Source: Vombatus ursinus (taxonomy: Eukaryota; Chordata; Mammalia; Diprotodontia; Vombatidae). From it: a DNA stretch of 64,000 bases. The stretch is from contig NW_020953954.1 in NCBI RefSeq assembly GCF_900497805.2, positions 395,664-459,663 of the forward strand, given 5' to 3'. Position numbers and translations under genes: made by a program. Below, one piece after another: positions 23,976 through 49,034 of the stretch (position 1 is its first letter; each line of letters begins with the position of its first letter). The notes under the pieces were generated by a model. The model made no database searches, had not been told where the DNA came from, and was given only the letters and a program-made list of their open reading frames with translations.

Positions 23976-24354
23976 TTTTTAACTGAGTGCTCTGACGAGT
24001 CAGCGTGAGACTCTACAGAGTGGCTTTGGGGTGACCCCCCATCCGTGGTCCTGCCGGTCCTTTTCTCTAAGAAAGCGTTCGTCATGCCGAAGCATCGTGT
24101 GACTGATCCTCACCTCTTTTCCCCTTTGCGTGGAAGTCGTGGAGTGTCAAAGTGTCTGTGGATTTCATCTCAGGAAGGTCTTTGTATAATTTCTCCGCCA
24201 CTGCCTCCTCCTCTGGGAGAGAGAGCACACAGCAGACACCTGATAAAGGCTTTCGTGAAGGCCAGACAGATGGTTAATGTTTGGAGAGTTGATGCCTAAC
24301 GAGCCCCAGGGAGCTGGGAAGAGAGTGTCCGGTTGCCCCAGGTGGGGAACCCCA

Positions 24355-24950
24355 TCCTTAGGCCCTGAAAGAACTGTTCACAGAGATATTTGAGCCCATC
24401 AGGGATCCTGAAAGATCATATGACTTGGTGAATGAGACAGGCATGGCTGGACTGGAGGAAGTTATCCCAGAGCACAGAAGAGTGGAAGAGAATGAAATCT
24501 GAGATCTGCAAGCCAGGGCGCTGTGACTAGAGATTTGGTGAGGCAGTGCAGCTGGCAAGGGCCTTCTTTCCCCTCTCCTTTTAGTTTTTTGTTACAAGAG
24601 TAGCTTCTCTGGCTAGGAGAGAAGAGTGAGCATATTTGGGAAATGAAATAAAAGAAAACACAAAAATGGAATTTTTCAGGAAGGAAACAGTAATCCCAAA
24701 GAGCCAGTGTGGCTTCATCAGAAACACAGCGTGCCAGACTAACCTTACTTCCTTTGTAGATAGGGTTACTGGGCTGATAGAGTCAGAACTTGTTCAATGG
24801 CTGGACCCAAAAACTAGTCACAGTTTGACGTTATAGCTGAGAGAGATCTAGAGTGGAGTGCCCCAGGGATCTGTGCTGTTGAACATTCTTTAACAGAGCT
24901 TTGCACGCAGCAGGGGCTTAATAAACCCTCATTCAATTGAAATGGATCAA
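24355..24950 (+). mobile_element. Possible CR1/L3-type LINE fragment plus L2 terminus
   Basis: A frame at 24636-24836 contains QCGFIRNTACQTNLTSF, like the reverse-transcriptase motif HGF(R/K)xGRSCxTNL of CR1/L3 LINEs. Text at 24857-24885 (gagtgccccagggatctgtgctg) matches SGVPQGSVL of the same domain, with most of what should lie between them missing. Positions 24890-24945 are an L2 terminus. The family is from memory and the left limit is uncertain. Confidence 0.45.
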
Positions 24951-26189
24951 ACAAGGAGCCATATGGGGTCTCATCTCTCCACGAGAGCATTAAGGCAGGG
25001 GCCTCTCAGCACATCTGTTCTATTTCACTGGATGAACAATCTTCCTAAAGCCCTAGACTTCAGAAATACAGATTTCTAAAAGTTCAGAGGAATGGCAAGC
25101 ATGACCCCATAAACATACCACAAGCTCTAAGACTAAAGATCTCTCAAGGGTTGGTGAGCCTCGAGTCCCACAAGTCTGATGAGGATGAAAAGGTAGAGAG
25201 CCTAAAGAAGGTGATGTGTCCGCCCAGGGTACTCTCTGAAGAACTCAGGCCAGTCCCAAGGGATGACGGATACTATAAAAGGTGGTTGAAAAGCCAAGCC
25301 CCAGAAAGAGCTGTCCTGGTGTGAGCTTCCAGCAGCAGGAGTCTGGCTCAGGGTTGGGCTGGTGCCACAGGAGAGGACCTGGTCCTGTGGTGCTAGCTTT
25401 GGCCAGTGCTCAGAAACCCCAAAACAGATTGGGATTTGGCACTCAGCTAGCCCGACCCGCTCGTTTGTCAGAGGGTGCTAAGGTGAAGGACCTGGCCAGA
25501 GTCTAACCAGGCAGTGAATTGCAGAGAGCCCCGTCCCAACTTCCCAGGTCCTCAGCCTCCGCTGTAAGTGCTCTGCCCACTGCCCGAGGGGCACAACCTC
25601 TATGACCAGGGATTTTATGGAATTAGGCCCTTGTTCAGGAATCAGGAATCTCAAGGGAAGGGATGCAGGCATGGAGATGTGGTTCTTGGGCCTGGGCCTT
25701 GGGTCTCCTGCCTGCCATCTGTCATCTGCCCTGGGTCCATACTTCAGACCCACCCTCATCCTTCCATGGACCCTGCCTTTTCCTGTTGGCCTCCCCCATT
25801 TCTTTCTCCCTGAGCTCTCCTGGCTGCACAGCAGGGAAGTTGCTTCATGTCCTAGGTGCTCTGGTCTCCTGGTGAGCCCTTGGGGAGACACTGAGGCCCC
25901 AGTGGAGCATGGCAGTCACCTGTTCCACCTGCCAGGCTGGACTGCCTGGAGGAATGGCCAGAGGTGACCCTGTACCAGAATGCCTTGGGGACCAGGAGGT
26001 GACTTGATAAGGCCCACCCTAGTAGATCCTCCCCATGTGGCTCCAGCCACCCCTGAGGACCAGAGTTCTCATAGACTTTCCAGGGTTTCCGGGGGTGGTT
26101 CAAGAAGGGCCTCAAGCTGGTCCTCCAACTCTTCTGCCCTTGGTAGCCGGGGCCCAGTGAGGGGAGGAGTGTGTCCTCAGGGCAGTTGA

Positions 26190-26400
26190 TAGCACTGTGG
26201 ATGCTGGACGGGAAGCCAGCAAGACCTGAGTTCAAATCCAGCCTTAGCCATTTGTGTGCTGCATGGGACCCTGGGCAACTCATTTCACCTCTGCCTGCCT
26301 CAGATTCTTCATCTGTAGAATGGGCTGATGATAGTGCTTAAAATACTGCAGAAATGCTAGCCATCGTTATTATTAATCATAATGTTTATGACATTTGCGG
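26190..26400 (+). mobile_element. MIR-type CORE-SINE, sense
   Basis: The head is gatagcactgtggatgctgg, the core gacctgagttcaaatccagcc and gggaccctgggcaactcattt, and the tail cttcatctgtagaatgggctg. A more decayed sense copy follows at about 26480-26590, and an antisense scrap lies near 26830-26890. Confidence 0.75.
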
Positions 26401-27499
26401 TCATGATGCCAATCATCATCTGCTCTCCTGTCCTTGAATCTGGGAGGCCCAGGACCACAGAAGAGGTTTCCTCCCCCCCCAATCCCACCTCTAATCCTGA
26501 CAGGTCACTTGGATGCTCTGAGCATCAGCTGCCTTACCCGTACAATGGGGAGAATATTCCTGGCAGTTCCAGCCCCACAGGGTTGTTGCTCTGCTCCAAG
26601 ATGAAGCGCGCCCAGGGAAGCAAGCACTCAGCTGGCCAGCTGCTGTTGAGGCCCTGAGTGGACAGGAATAGTAGCCCCATCCTGCTGTCTGGCCCAGCCA
26701 GTGGAGCACTGGGCTAGGGCTGGCCCGGTTGGAGCCACTGCTGCTGGGGTATCCCAGGGCTCTCGGCCACTGGCCAGGGGAAGGTCCTCCCCGGAGTTCT
26801 GAAGGGGATGCTAGAAAGGCTGGAGGAAATCAGCCATTTCATTGATGGGGAAACTGAGAGGGGAAGCAGAATGCCCAAGGTCCCCTCGGGAGCCGGTGGC
26901 AGGGTTCTTTCTATGTGTCTGTCCCTGGTGGTTTGTTTCAGACAGGGTGATGTCTATCTGTCTGGACATCCATCCACCCTGAGGACTGGGCAGCTCAGAG
27001 TGGGTGGGCGCTGGGGCACAAGGGCAGGGGGCATCGGTCATCTTCCCAACTCACTTCCCTCCTCTTTCGCATCTCTCCTTCCAGTGAGTGGGGCCAACAG
27101 AAGGACGTCTGCATGTGGGCAGTGAGCGTCGAGAAGAGAGGACAGCGTGGACATTGGTCCTCCTTCCCAGGGTGGAGGAGGGAGGGGCACAAGGCCTGGG
27201 CCCCACTGACCTCTGGCCTCACACACACCTGACCCATGCACCATGCCCAGGACCCGGCCAGGGATGCTGATGGCAAGAGTGGCCCCCTGGGGGCTGGTGC
27301 TCTGACATGGACTCCCAGGCCCGAGGGAGGGCCATGGGCCCTCCCGCCTGGTAGCTTGAGGGCACTGTCTGGATGTGTTTAGACTGCCCAAGGCCTGCTC
27401 AGGTAAGTGGCCCGCTGGGGCCGCAGCTCCCCCTCCCGCCTTCACCTTTGCAGTCTCAGCAGGTGGGTTCTGGCTTGGCCGGGGGCTGGCTTCCCTATC

Positions 27500-27690
27500 C
27501 GGGCTCCTTCTGCAGATGAAGAAACTTCAGTCGTCCTGATCCGTGTGGGCCTGCTGGACCCAGATGGCTCTGGAGGAGAAAGTGAGGCTGGTGACTTTGC
27601 ACAGCCTTGCCTCACCTAAGTCCAATTCACTGGCATGTCACAGCCTCACCTCCCTGATGTCACGGTTCTCTTTGGGAACAAAAGACAACA
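27500..27690 (+). mobile_element. Unclassified marsupial retroposon, partial copy
   Basis: Positions 27555-27685 (gacccagatggctctggaggagaaagtgagg ... ttctctttgggaac) are clearly related to the longer copy at 50340-50650. The sequence is a dispersed repeat I remember from marsupial DNA but cannot name. Confidence 0.65.
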
Positions 27691-28059
27691 GCAGCAAGCC
27701 CCAGCTCCCCCGGGGACTTTCTCCCTGTGTGTCCCCAGGCTCTCCTGCCTGGAGCCGGCCCAGGATCGTGGGCAGACCCAGCTGGTGCACCCAGGGCCAA
27801 CGCCTTCACTTTGGCGGCCTCACTTGTAGCCATGCCCACACCGGGCATTTGGAGGGGCCTCGTGCCCTGCCCCCCCCACCTGGGGCAAGGCCAGCCCTGA
27901 GTCTGAGAGTGTAGAGGACCCCCGCCCCCAGCCCCCTGGCAGCAGCTCAGCCTGGCCATGCCCCTCCCCCCTCCCCACCAGGCACCAGGCACCTGCCGGG
28001 CCAACTGGTGCAGAATGTGAGTAGCAGCTGGAGGCAGATGCCCTGGCTTCAGAAGTGCT

Positions 28060-28435
28060 GACACTCAGCCCCCCAGTGACTGTAGGCTAGTCACTGCCCT
28101 TCTCTCTGGGCCTCAGTTTCCTCATTTGGAAAAAAGGGTTTGAGCTTGATCCCGTCAGCATTTAGACGCAGCTAGGGGGCACCACAGCGGCTAGCACACT
28201 GGGTCTAGAGTCAGGGAGACCTGAGTTAAAATGCACCTTTAGATACTTAGTGGCTGGGTGACCCTGGGCAAGTCACATGACTTCTGCCTGCCTTAGTTTC
28301 TTCATCTGTAAAGTGGAGAAAATAACATCACCTCCCTCCTAGTTTGTTGTGAGAATCAAAGGAGATAATAGTTGTGCTTAGAACAATGCCTGGAACACAG
28401 TAGGTGCTACATAAGTGTTAGTTGTCATGCTCATT
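28060..28435 (+). mobile_element. Two CORE-SINEs, sense
   Basis: A decayed copy occupies about 28060-28150 (cctcagtttcctcatttggaaa). A nearly complete one occupies 28168-28430: head gcagctagggggcaccacagc, core gaccctgggcaagtcacatgac, 3' end caatgcctggaacacagtaggtgctac. Confidence 0.8.
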
Positions 28436-28489
28436 ATTTCTTTGTGGGCTCTTAAGCACCAATCCTGCCTACTGCACCAGCCCCACATC

Positions 28490-28705
28490 ATGCATCCTCC
28501 TCTCTTCTCCCTAACCTTCTCCCTCCCCTCCCCTCCCCCCCCACCCTCTCCTCCCTTCTCCTCTCCTCTCCTCTCCTCTCCTTTCCTCCCCTTCTCCTTT
28601 CCCTCCCCTCCCCTCTCCTCCCCTCCCCTCTCCTCTCCTCCCTTCTCCTCCCTTCTCTTCTCCTCCCTTCTCTTCTCATCTCTTTTCTCTCTTCTCTTTC
28701 TTGTG
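28490..28705 (+). repeat. Long polypyrimidine tract before coding exon 2
   Basis: About 200 bp of almost uninterrupted C/T (ctcccct, ctcctctcct units) ends only 15 bases before the exon 2 acceptor (gctgctgctgcag/gggtgcc at 28720/28721). It far exceeds the 15-30 bases of an ordinary 3' splice-site tract and would offer many binding places for PTB-type proteins. Confidence 0.9.
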
Positions 28706-28778
28706 CTGCTGCTGCTGCAGGGGTGCCTGTGAGCACAGAGCAGGGGAGGGGGGCTTTTCTTGCCTCCCCTTTCTGGAC

Positions 28779-41043
<12,265 letters not shown>

Positions 41044-41710
41044 TCAGCCTGGCCTGCTCAACCAGGGGCCCAGGAGTGGGCCTCCCCAGCCCCATAGTGT
41101 TCCTGAGGAGGCTGAGGGGCTGGGGCCAGGCAGTGGCCTCCTGCCCAGGCACTGGGCCAGCATGCCCAGCCTCAGCCCTCCTGCACGCTCCTCCATGTCT
41201 CTGGGCACGATCCCCTGTGGCCTCTTCAGGAGCGGCACCAGACTGTGCAGGGCCCAGGTCAGCAAGGACTCAGGGCCAGGGGCCCACGGTGCTTCAGTGG
41301 GGAGGGTGCAGAGGCTCCAGGGAGGAGCTGGTCCCCTGCCGCCCCCAGGCCATCCCAGAGAGTCTCCCACAGAGATGGCCCCTTGCAGACAGGGCAGTTG
41401 TAAGATGGGGCTTACCCCAGGGCCATTTTAAGGGATGCTCTGCTCCCTGGGGTACCGGCCAGGCTTCACAGGCCCTGGATGGGAGGCAAGGGGGCCTGGA
41501 AACGCAGGGCAGGGCCCAAGCGCCCCAAACCTATCCAGAGAGGCCAGGGCTCTCTGCCACAGGGTGAACCGCACAGGGTCTGTTAGAGAAGAGGATCTGA
41601 ATGGACACAAACTGGTGGTCCGAGCCGGGGCCAGAGGGGAAGGGGATGTCAGGCTGGCCCCCAAGAAGACGGGCAGACATGGCAGACAGTAAAGGTGTCT
41701 ACACCAAGGA
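41044..41710 (+). other. 3' UTR of the TBC-domain gene
   Basis: From the stop codon at 41041-41043 to about 20 bases after an AGTAAA signal. The first part (to 41431) also keeps an open frame, offset by one from the gene's frame, whose text looks protein-like. See the finding on the C-terminal frame. Confidence 0.55.
41688..41693 (+). terminator. Probable polyadenylation signal (AGTAAA)
   Basis: The first polyadenylation-like hexamer I found after the stop, followed by GT-rich text (ctctgtggtgttactt). It is a single-base variant of AATAAA. Confidence 0.5.
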
Positions 41711-41998
41711 CCCTCTGACTCTCTGTGGTGTTACTTATTCCTGAAGCCTCCCCCGAGGGCAGCAGAAGGCAGCCCTGGCCCCGCCCTGGTTGGGGCCAGC
41801 CCTCAAGGGACCCCTGAGCTCAGAGTCCAGGGCCCAGCCAGTGAGCCAGGCTCCCCAGGCAAAAACCAGGGGCTAGAGCGCCCCCACCCCCCATTGATCT
41901 GGCTAGGCTAGAGGGTCAAGGGCTGTGTTGCATGCTTCAAGTGGTTTCTTTACCCCCCCTCCCCCCACAGCCACACCAAGGTCAAGACCATCCAATAA

Positions 41999-42004
41999 TT
42001 TACT
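41999..42004 (-). terminator. Probable HRAS polyadenylation signal (AGTAAA)
   Basis: The minus strand reads CATTTCAGTAAATTATTGG. The phrase resembles the end of the HRAS mRNA in other mammals, where a non-canonical signal is also used. Cleavage would fall near 41980. Confidence 0.6.
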
Positions 42005-42150
42005 GAAATGAGCCCTGTGGGTCGGGCAGAGGGGCAGGGGGGGCAGAGGAAGCAGTTTGGGGCCGAGGAGTTGGAGACAGTCCGTGCAAAAAGCCTTCGG
42101 GGGGATCAGAGGCGCCCTGTCTGGCCCTCCCAGCAGGACCAGGAACTCTA

Positions 42151-42176
42151 GCAGCAGCAGCAGCAGCAGCAGCAGC
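42151..42176 (-). repeat. (CTG)8 repeat in the HRAS 3' UTR
   Basis: Eight GCA units on the plus strand, that is CTG/TGC on the HRAS mRNA strand, about 285 bases after the stop codon. Confidence 0.9.
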
Positions 42177-42459
42177 GTCAAAGGGCGGCCGCCACTGTCT
42201 TCCTTCCTTCCTTCCAACTGACCGTCCGTCAGTCCGGCCACCATGCTCCATCCGTTCCTCCGTCCACTGGCTCCTCCCTCCCTCACTCGGGTCCTGCACC
42301 TCCGAACCCCCAGCCTGGGCCGGGAGCAGAAGGCAAAGTCAGGACAGAGCCAGCGGTGGGGGGGGGCGGGGAAAGAGAAAGAAGGGTCCCTGCTGTAAGC
42401 CCCGCCCCACCCCCTCAGCCCCGCCCACACCCTCCCAGGCCTCACCTCAACCCCCGCGG

Positions 42460-43893
<1,434 letters not shown>

Positions 43894-44013
43894 CTACCCA
43901 GGCCCTAGGTGCAGGAGCCTGACCTGGTGGGGGCCCCGCCCCCAGCAGCACCTCCCCAAGCCCGGCCCAGGCCCCCACCTCGCGCACCCCCAGACACGGA
44001 CACGCCCCGGGCC

Positions 44014-44413
44014 NNNNNNNNNNNNNNNNNNNNNNNNNNNNNNNNNNNNNNNNNNNNNNNNNNNNNNNNNNNNNNNNNNNNNNNNNNNNNNNNNNNNNNN
44101 NNNNNNNNNNNNNNNNNNNNNNNNNNNNNNNNNNNNNNNNNNNNNNNNNNNNNNNNNNNNNNNNNNNNNNNNNNNNNNNNNNNNNNNNNNNNNNNNNNNN
44201 NNNNNNNNNNNNNNNNNNNNNNNNNNNNNNNNNNNNNNNNNNNNNNNNNNNNNNNNNNNNNNNNNNNNNNNNNNNNNNNNNNNNNNNNNNNNNNNNNNNN
44301 NNNNNNNNNNNNNNNNNNNNNNNNNNNNNNNNNNNNNNNNNNNNNNNNNNNNNNNNNNNNNNNNNNNNNNNNNNNNNNNNNNNNNNNNNNNNNNNNNNNN
44401 NNNNNNNNNNNNN
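44014..44413. other. Assembly gap (400 N)
   Basis: Undetermined sequence in the CpG island, probably lost because of extreme GC content. Reading frames crossing it are meaningless. Confidence 0.99.
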
Positions 44414-44462
44414 CGGGCGGGGGCGCGGCGGGCGGGGGCGCGCGCCTCGGTCCCGCCCCACC

Positions 44463-44503
44463 GCGCGCGCGCGCGCACACGCACACGCACACGCACACGC
44501 ACG
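44463..44503 (+). repeat. (GC)n/(GCACAC)n microsatellite
   Basis: A GC dinucleotide run passes into four GCACAC-type units; alternating purine-pyrimidine DNA that could take the Z form, near the HRAS promoter. Confidence 0.85.
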
Positions 44504-44769
44504 AGGACGTCCCTCGGCCTGCCCACCCTCCCTCTAGCCGTCCGCGTCGGCTTCCCGGGCCGCGCTCTCTGAACGGCTCTGACCATTGGCTGAGCCTTCT
44601 GTTCATCACGTCTTGGAGCCAGCCCTCCTCCCCGCTGGAGAAGTAGGGTGGCCATCAAAGTCTAATTTCCTATTGGCTGAAGCGCCTGCCCATCGGGCCC
44701 CAACCCGATCAGTGGCCTGCGCGGCCCTCTAGGCACCGCCCGCTTCGGGATCCTTTTCGCTGTTGGCTG

Positions 44770-45140
44770 GGAGGTGAGAAGGGAGAGCACTCCAGGCAGA
44801 GGGAACTGCCTGGGCAAAGGCAGGGCAACCGGAGATGGAGCGTCTTGCGGAACAGCCTGCAGAACGCATGGAGGAAGCTGAGATAGGGAGGAGGCGGGCT
44901 GCAGAGGAGCTGTGACTGTGAGGCAAGAGGGAGCCAGGGATGTTTCACCACTGTCGGGCAGCTCAGTAGGTGTATGCCCACTGCAGCCGGTAGCTGGGGG
45001 TAGAGCACCAGCCCCCAAATGGCGATCCCAACAGCCCTGCCTCCCAGGGCTATGGTGAGGATCACGTGAAATGAGGCCCGTGAAGCTGTGCCGCAGTGCC
45101 CAGGAAGGCTTGGTGTTGCTCCGTATTATCAGCCAGTTAA
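44770..45140. repeat. Decayed antisense L2 and sense MIR
   Basis: Positions 44775-44900 (gagagcactccaggcagagg ... gatggagcgtcttg) match the reversed L2 3' half. Positions 45020-45130 (gccctgcctcccagggctatggtgaggatcacgtgaaatgagg) are a MIR tail. Confidence 0.6.
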
Positions 45141-45169
45141 GACGGGCACCACTGAAGAGCCAGGGTGGG

Positions 45170-45335
45170 ATGAGGGGTGCCCTGCCACCTCGAAGCGCCG
45201 GCGCTGGCCCGGCTCTCTCCGTGTTTGCGCAAGGAGAGGATGAGAGTGCGGCAGCGGGAGGCGGCTCGGCCGAGCCTCCGTCGAGACCCGGCTTGGGGCT
45301 CCAGCCGGGATGGTCTGGCGGCAGGGTCAGCGCAG
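45170..45335. other. Small CpG-rich patch
   Basis: About 160 bp rich in CpG, roughly 0.6 kb beyond the HRAS island. It could be a leftover of a divergent promoter, but no exon with a good donor is visible and no LRRC56 coding sequence was recognised to its right. Confidence 0.3.
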
Positions 45336-45429
45336 GGCCTGAGTGACCTCCCTAACTCCTCCCGTGTGCCACCCCGGTTTGTACAGAAAGGCCGGAACAG
45401 CCCCTGCCCGCGAGTCTGTGCACGATAAA

Positions 45430-45625
45430 CTGGAGAGAAGCGACAGGGGGATATGGAATGTCTTGTCCGAGGACCAGCTAGAAGGCCGATGTCTCAGGAT
45501 GAAGGAGCACGTAAAAGGGGAGTGGAGTGTAAAATGACTGAAAGCAGCCAGGCTGACCCTGGAGGTAATAGGGAGCCACAGGGATTTACTGGGGGGGGGA
45601 GGAGGGGTGCAGGGAGATTGAGATG
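45430..45625 (-). repeat. L2 LINE fragment, antisense
   Basis: The text ggaatgtcttgtccgaggacc, then ccctggaggtaatagggagccac, is the reversed L2 order seen also at 20700-20930. Confidence 0.55.
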
Positions 45626-47715
45626 GTCAGAGCAGCAGATCCTCTGCAGTGGGGAAACCTGAAGCCGGGAGAACAACCAGCAGGCTGGTACAGGAGGCTA
45701 GGAGTGAGGCTTCAAGGGACCCACACTGAAAGGCGAGAACAGGTGTCAATGGACGACCAAGTGGACAGATGAGGGGAACTGTACCTGGGGGAAGTGGTCC
45801 TGGGGAGGAGCTGTGTACTGAGCAAAGGACAGCTCTGGGCGTTGACCCAGAAGCAGAGCAGACCAAGGTTTTCAGATACAACCAAGTCTAGAGCCTGCAG
45901 CAGAATAAGCAGGGCAGACAGCCCAGACCAAAGGGAGCCTGCATTTCTGCCACCCTGGACCTGGACAGCCTTCCGCCTGGCTGATCTTGGCTGAGTCGGT
46001 AGCAGTTTACTGGAGTGTGAACATGGAGCAAGTCCACAGTTGGCTGCTAAGAACTAAACCCACATCAGGAACTTGGAGAACTCAAACCAAGAGGGCAAGG
46101 AGCAGCCTTCACAAATACAGAAATAAATACAATAAACTTTCATTTACCTACTCTATGCTAAGCACTGGGGATACAAATAAGAAAAATAGAGTCCTTACCC
46201 TCAAGGAACTTACAATCCAATGGGCACGAAAGGAAGGTGGATGTGCATGATGATGGTGGAATCCAAAGAGGGCAACTGTCAGGAAATGAGTTGGCTGGGC
46301 TTCTGAGCCCTCTTTTAAATGGAGACTTTGGGAGGAGTTTTTTGCTCTGCCGTCCGAGCCTCCAATCAGAGGCAACTGAGGTTCCTAATGAGGTGTGAAT
46401 ACTAAAATAGATGAAATCTCCAGAGTTGCCAGGGATGGAGGGGTGGGGAGGAGTGCCATCTGAATCCAAAGAGTGATAGCCCTGCATCGACCACTTTGGG
46501 AGCAAAGCAGGACCCAAGAGGACCAAACATGGCTCAGCTATTACCTTCACAAGTGTGCAGAGCCTAACCCTCTCATGAAAGTTAAAGTCAGGAAGTAAGG
46601 CTGGAAGAATGAATAAACAAAAAAAGAATCCTACCATAAAAAAAGCTATTATGATGACAGGGACACTCAACATAAACCCAAAAGAAGAGAATGACTCCAA
46701 AACATCTGCAAACCAAGCTTCAAAAAATAACACAGCTTGGGCACAAGTTCAATGAGAGTTCCTGGAAGAGATGAAGCAAAGTTAAAAAAAAAAGCAAAAG
46801 CTAAAACATTATTTTACAAATTAAATAAGAATATTAGTGTAAATAATTGAAAAATAAAAGAGAAGACTAGGGAAGAAAATCAGAAAAGAATGAGAGCTAC
46901 AGAAGAAAGAATTGGAAGGAGAACTAACAACTTAGAGCAAGAGGCATAAAACCTTGCCCAAGTAACAGACTCCTATAAAAATTATAAGGTACCAAATAGA
47001 AGTTAATTATTTCTGTTTAAGGACAACAGGAAATATTAAAACAAAGTCAAAAGGCTTAAAAAAAAGGTAGAAGAAACTACAATGAACCTCATTTAAAAAG
47101 AAAAAAAGATGACCTAGGAAAAAATAAAAGGTCAGGGAGAGATAATTTAAGAATCATTAGACTACCTGAAAGCCAACTTCCCACCCCTCCCAAAAGACAT
47201 TAGATATCATATTTCAAGGAGTCATAAAAGAAAACTACCCACATCTTTTAGAACCAGAGGGCAAAATAGAAATAGAAAGAAGTCACTTCCTGAAAGAAAT
47301 CTCAAAATAAAAATTCCCAGCAACATTGTAGCCAAAATCCCAAGCTTCCAAGTCAGAGAAAAAAACAATGTAAATAGCCAGGAAGAAAGAATTCAAGTCC
47401 CAAGGGAACTCAATTAGCAACTCACAAGATGTAGCAACCACCACTAGTCAGGAGTTTAGAGTTTGGAATATAGTATTTCATAACCCAAAAAATATAGCCT
47501 TACAGCCAGGAATTACTCAACAAAACTGAGTATAATCCTATAAGGATGTAGCCAAAACAGTTCTTATGGGAAAATTTATACCTTTAAGCACTTTCATCAA
47601 GAAAATAGAGAAAGCAGGTCAAGAAATTAGTCAAGCAACTCAAAAACAAAAACAAAAAGTCAACAAATTTAGGAATCCCAATTAAATGCCAAAATAGAAC
47701 TACTGAAAATCCTTT

Positions 47716-49034
47716 CTTTTACAGCACATTACACCCTATGTTAGTCCCACTCTCATTTGTCCTCAACCTCTCCCTGTCTTCCGGCTGCTTCCCTATTGCC
47801 TGCAAACACACCCTAGTCTCTTCCCTTTCTCAAAAACCCCACATCTGAGTTATCCATCCCTACTGCCTATGACCCCATATCTCTCTTCCCTTTTGTGACT
47901 AAACCCCTTGAGAAGACTACCTATAATTGGTGCCTCTTCTTTTCCTCTCAGTCTTCTTCTCTTGATAGTCTGGCTTCAGACTTTATCATTCATCTGAAAC
48001 TACTCTTTCCAAAGTTACTGATGATCTCTTAATGGTTAAATCTTATGGCAATTTTCATCCTTCTTGACCTCCCTGTAGCATTTGACTAAATCTTCCTTGA
48101 CTCTCTTCTCTCCAGGTTTTCAGGATACAACAGTCTCTTGATCCTCCTACTTATCTGACTGCTTCTTTCAAGTATCCCTAGCTGAATCCTCACTCAGGCT
48201 ATGCCCACTAATAACAACAAAAACAAGGTTTTCAAAGTGTTGTGATATGTTTTCTCATTTGATCTTCACAAAAACTTATTGTGAAGTTTTTGTGGGGTAC
48301 TTGTGAGAGGCTATTATCAATTTATAGGTAAACCTCAGTTTTTTCATCTGTAAAATGAAGATAATGTTAGCATTTATCTCACAGACTTATTGTGAAGATC
48401 AAATGAAATAGTCTGTAAAGTGCTTTGCAAACCTTCAAGTGCTATATAAATAAATACTCATTTTCACCATCATCACTAAAGCCTAGCTCCGGCCTTGTTG
48501 TCTCTTCCCCATTCAATCAACTCTCAAGTTTCCATATTCTCTTGCCTCTAAGATCAAATTGAAAATTCTTTACTTGACTTTAAAACCCTTCATAGCCTGT
48601 CCCTTTCCCACCTTTCCAATATTCTTAGCCCTTACTCCCCACCACCTACTCTGCAATTGGCTTCCTTGATGTTCCTCATACCAGATGCTCCATCTCCTGA
48701 CTCTGGGCATTCTCACTGCTTGTTCCCCCATGGGATGTTCTTTCTCCTCATCTCTACCTCCTAACTTCCTTGGTTTCCTTCAAATCCCAGTTTTAATCCC
48801 ACCTTCTACAGGAAGCCTTTTCCATCCCCCTTAATGCTAGTGCCTTACCTTTGTTAATGTTCTCCAGTTTTACCTGTACATGTCTTGTTTTATATAATGG
48901 TTTGCATGTTGTCTCTTCCAGTAGATTATGTACTCCTTGAAGGCAGGAACTAATTTTTTTTTTGCCTTTCTTTGCATTCTGGGCACTTAACACAGTGTCT
49001 GGCACATAGTAAGCACTAAATAGACTTGTTTATT
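47716..49034 (+). mobile_element. L2 LINE inserted in the L1, itself split by a SINE
   Basis: L2 ORF2 3' half and 3' end (cccttgagaagactacctataattgg ... ctccttgaaggcaggaac ... gcacatagtaagcac), with a MIR-type SINE tail near 48190-48470 (catctgtaaaatgaagataatg; agtgctatataaataaatactc). L1 text continues on both sides, which proves the order of insertion. Confidence 0.75.

Larger units (their letters stand above)
6918..28720 (+). other. Intron 1 of the TBC-domain gene (inferred)
   Basis: About 21.8 kb without a recognisable coding exon. It holds the L1, L2, MIR and WSINE/MAR1 copies listed separately, two G-rich blocks and one minisatellite. Stretches with nothing I can name include 7000-8100, 8560-9650, 9790-10320, 10510-11500, 13300-13930, 14150-15480, 16790-18680 and 25000-26180. 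An isolated strong donor (ctcag/gtaagt) sits at 27402/27403 and could mark an alternative first exon. Confidence 0.5.

Noticed and set aside
27300-27402. Possible alternative first exon ending in a perfect donor (ctcag/gtaagt)
   Set aside because: No promoter features or paired acceptor were found; kept only as a note under intron 1.
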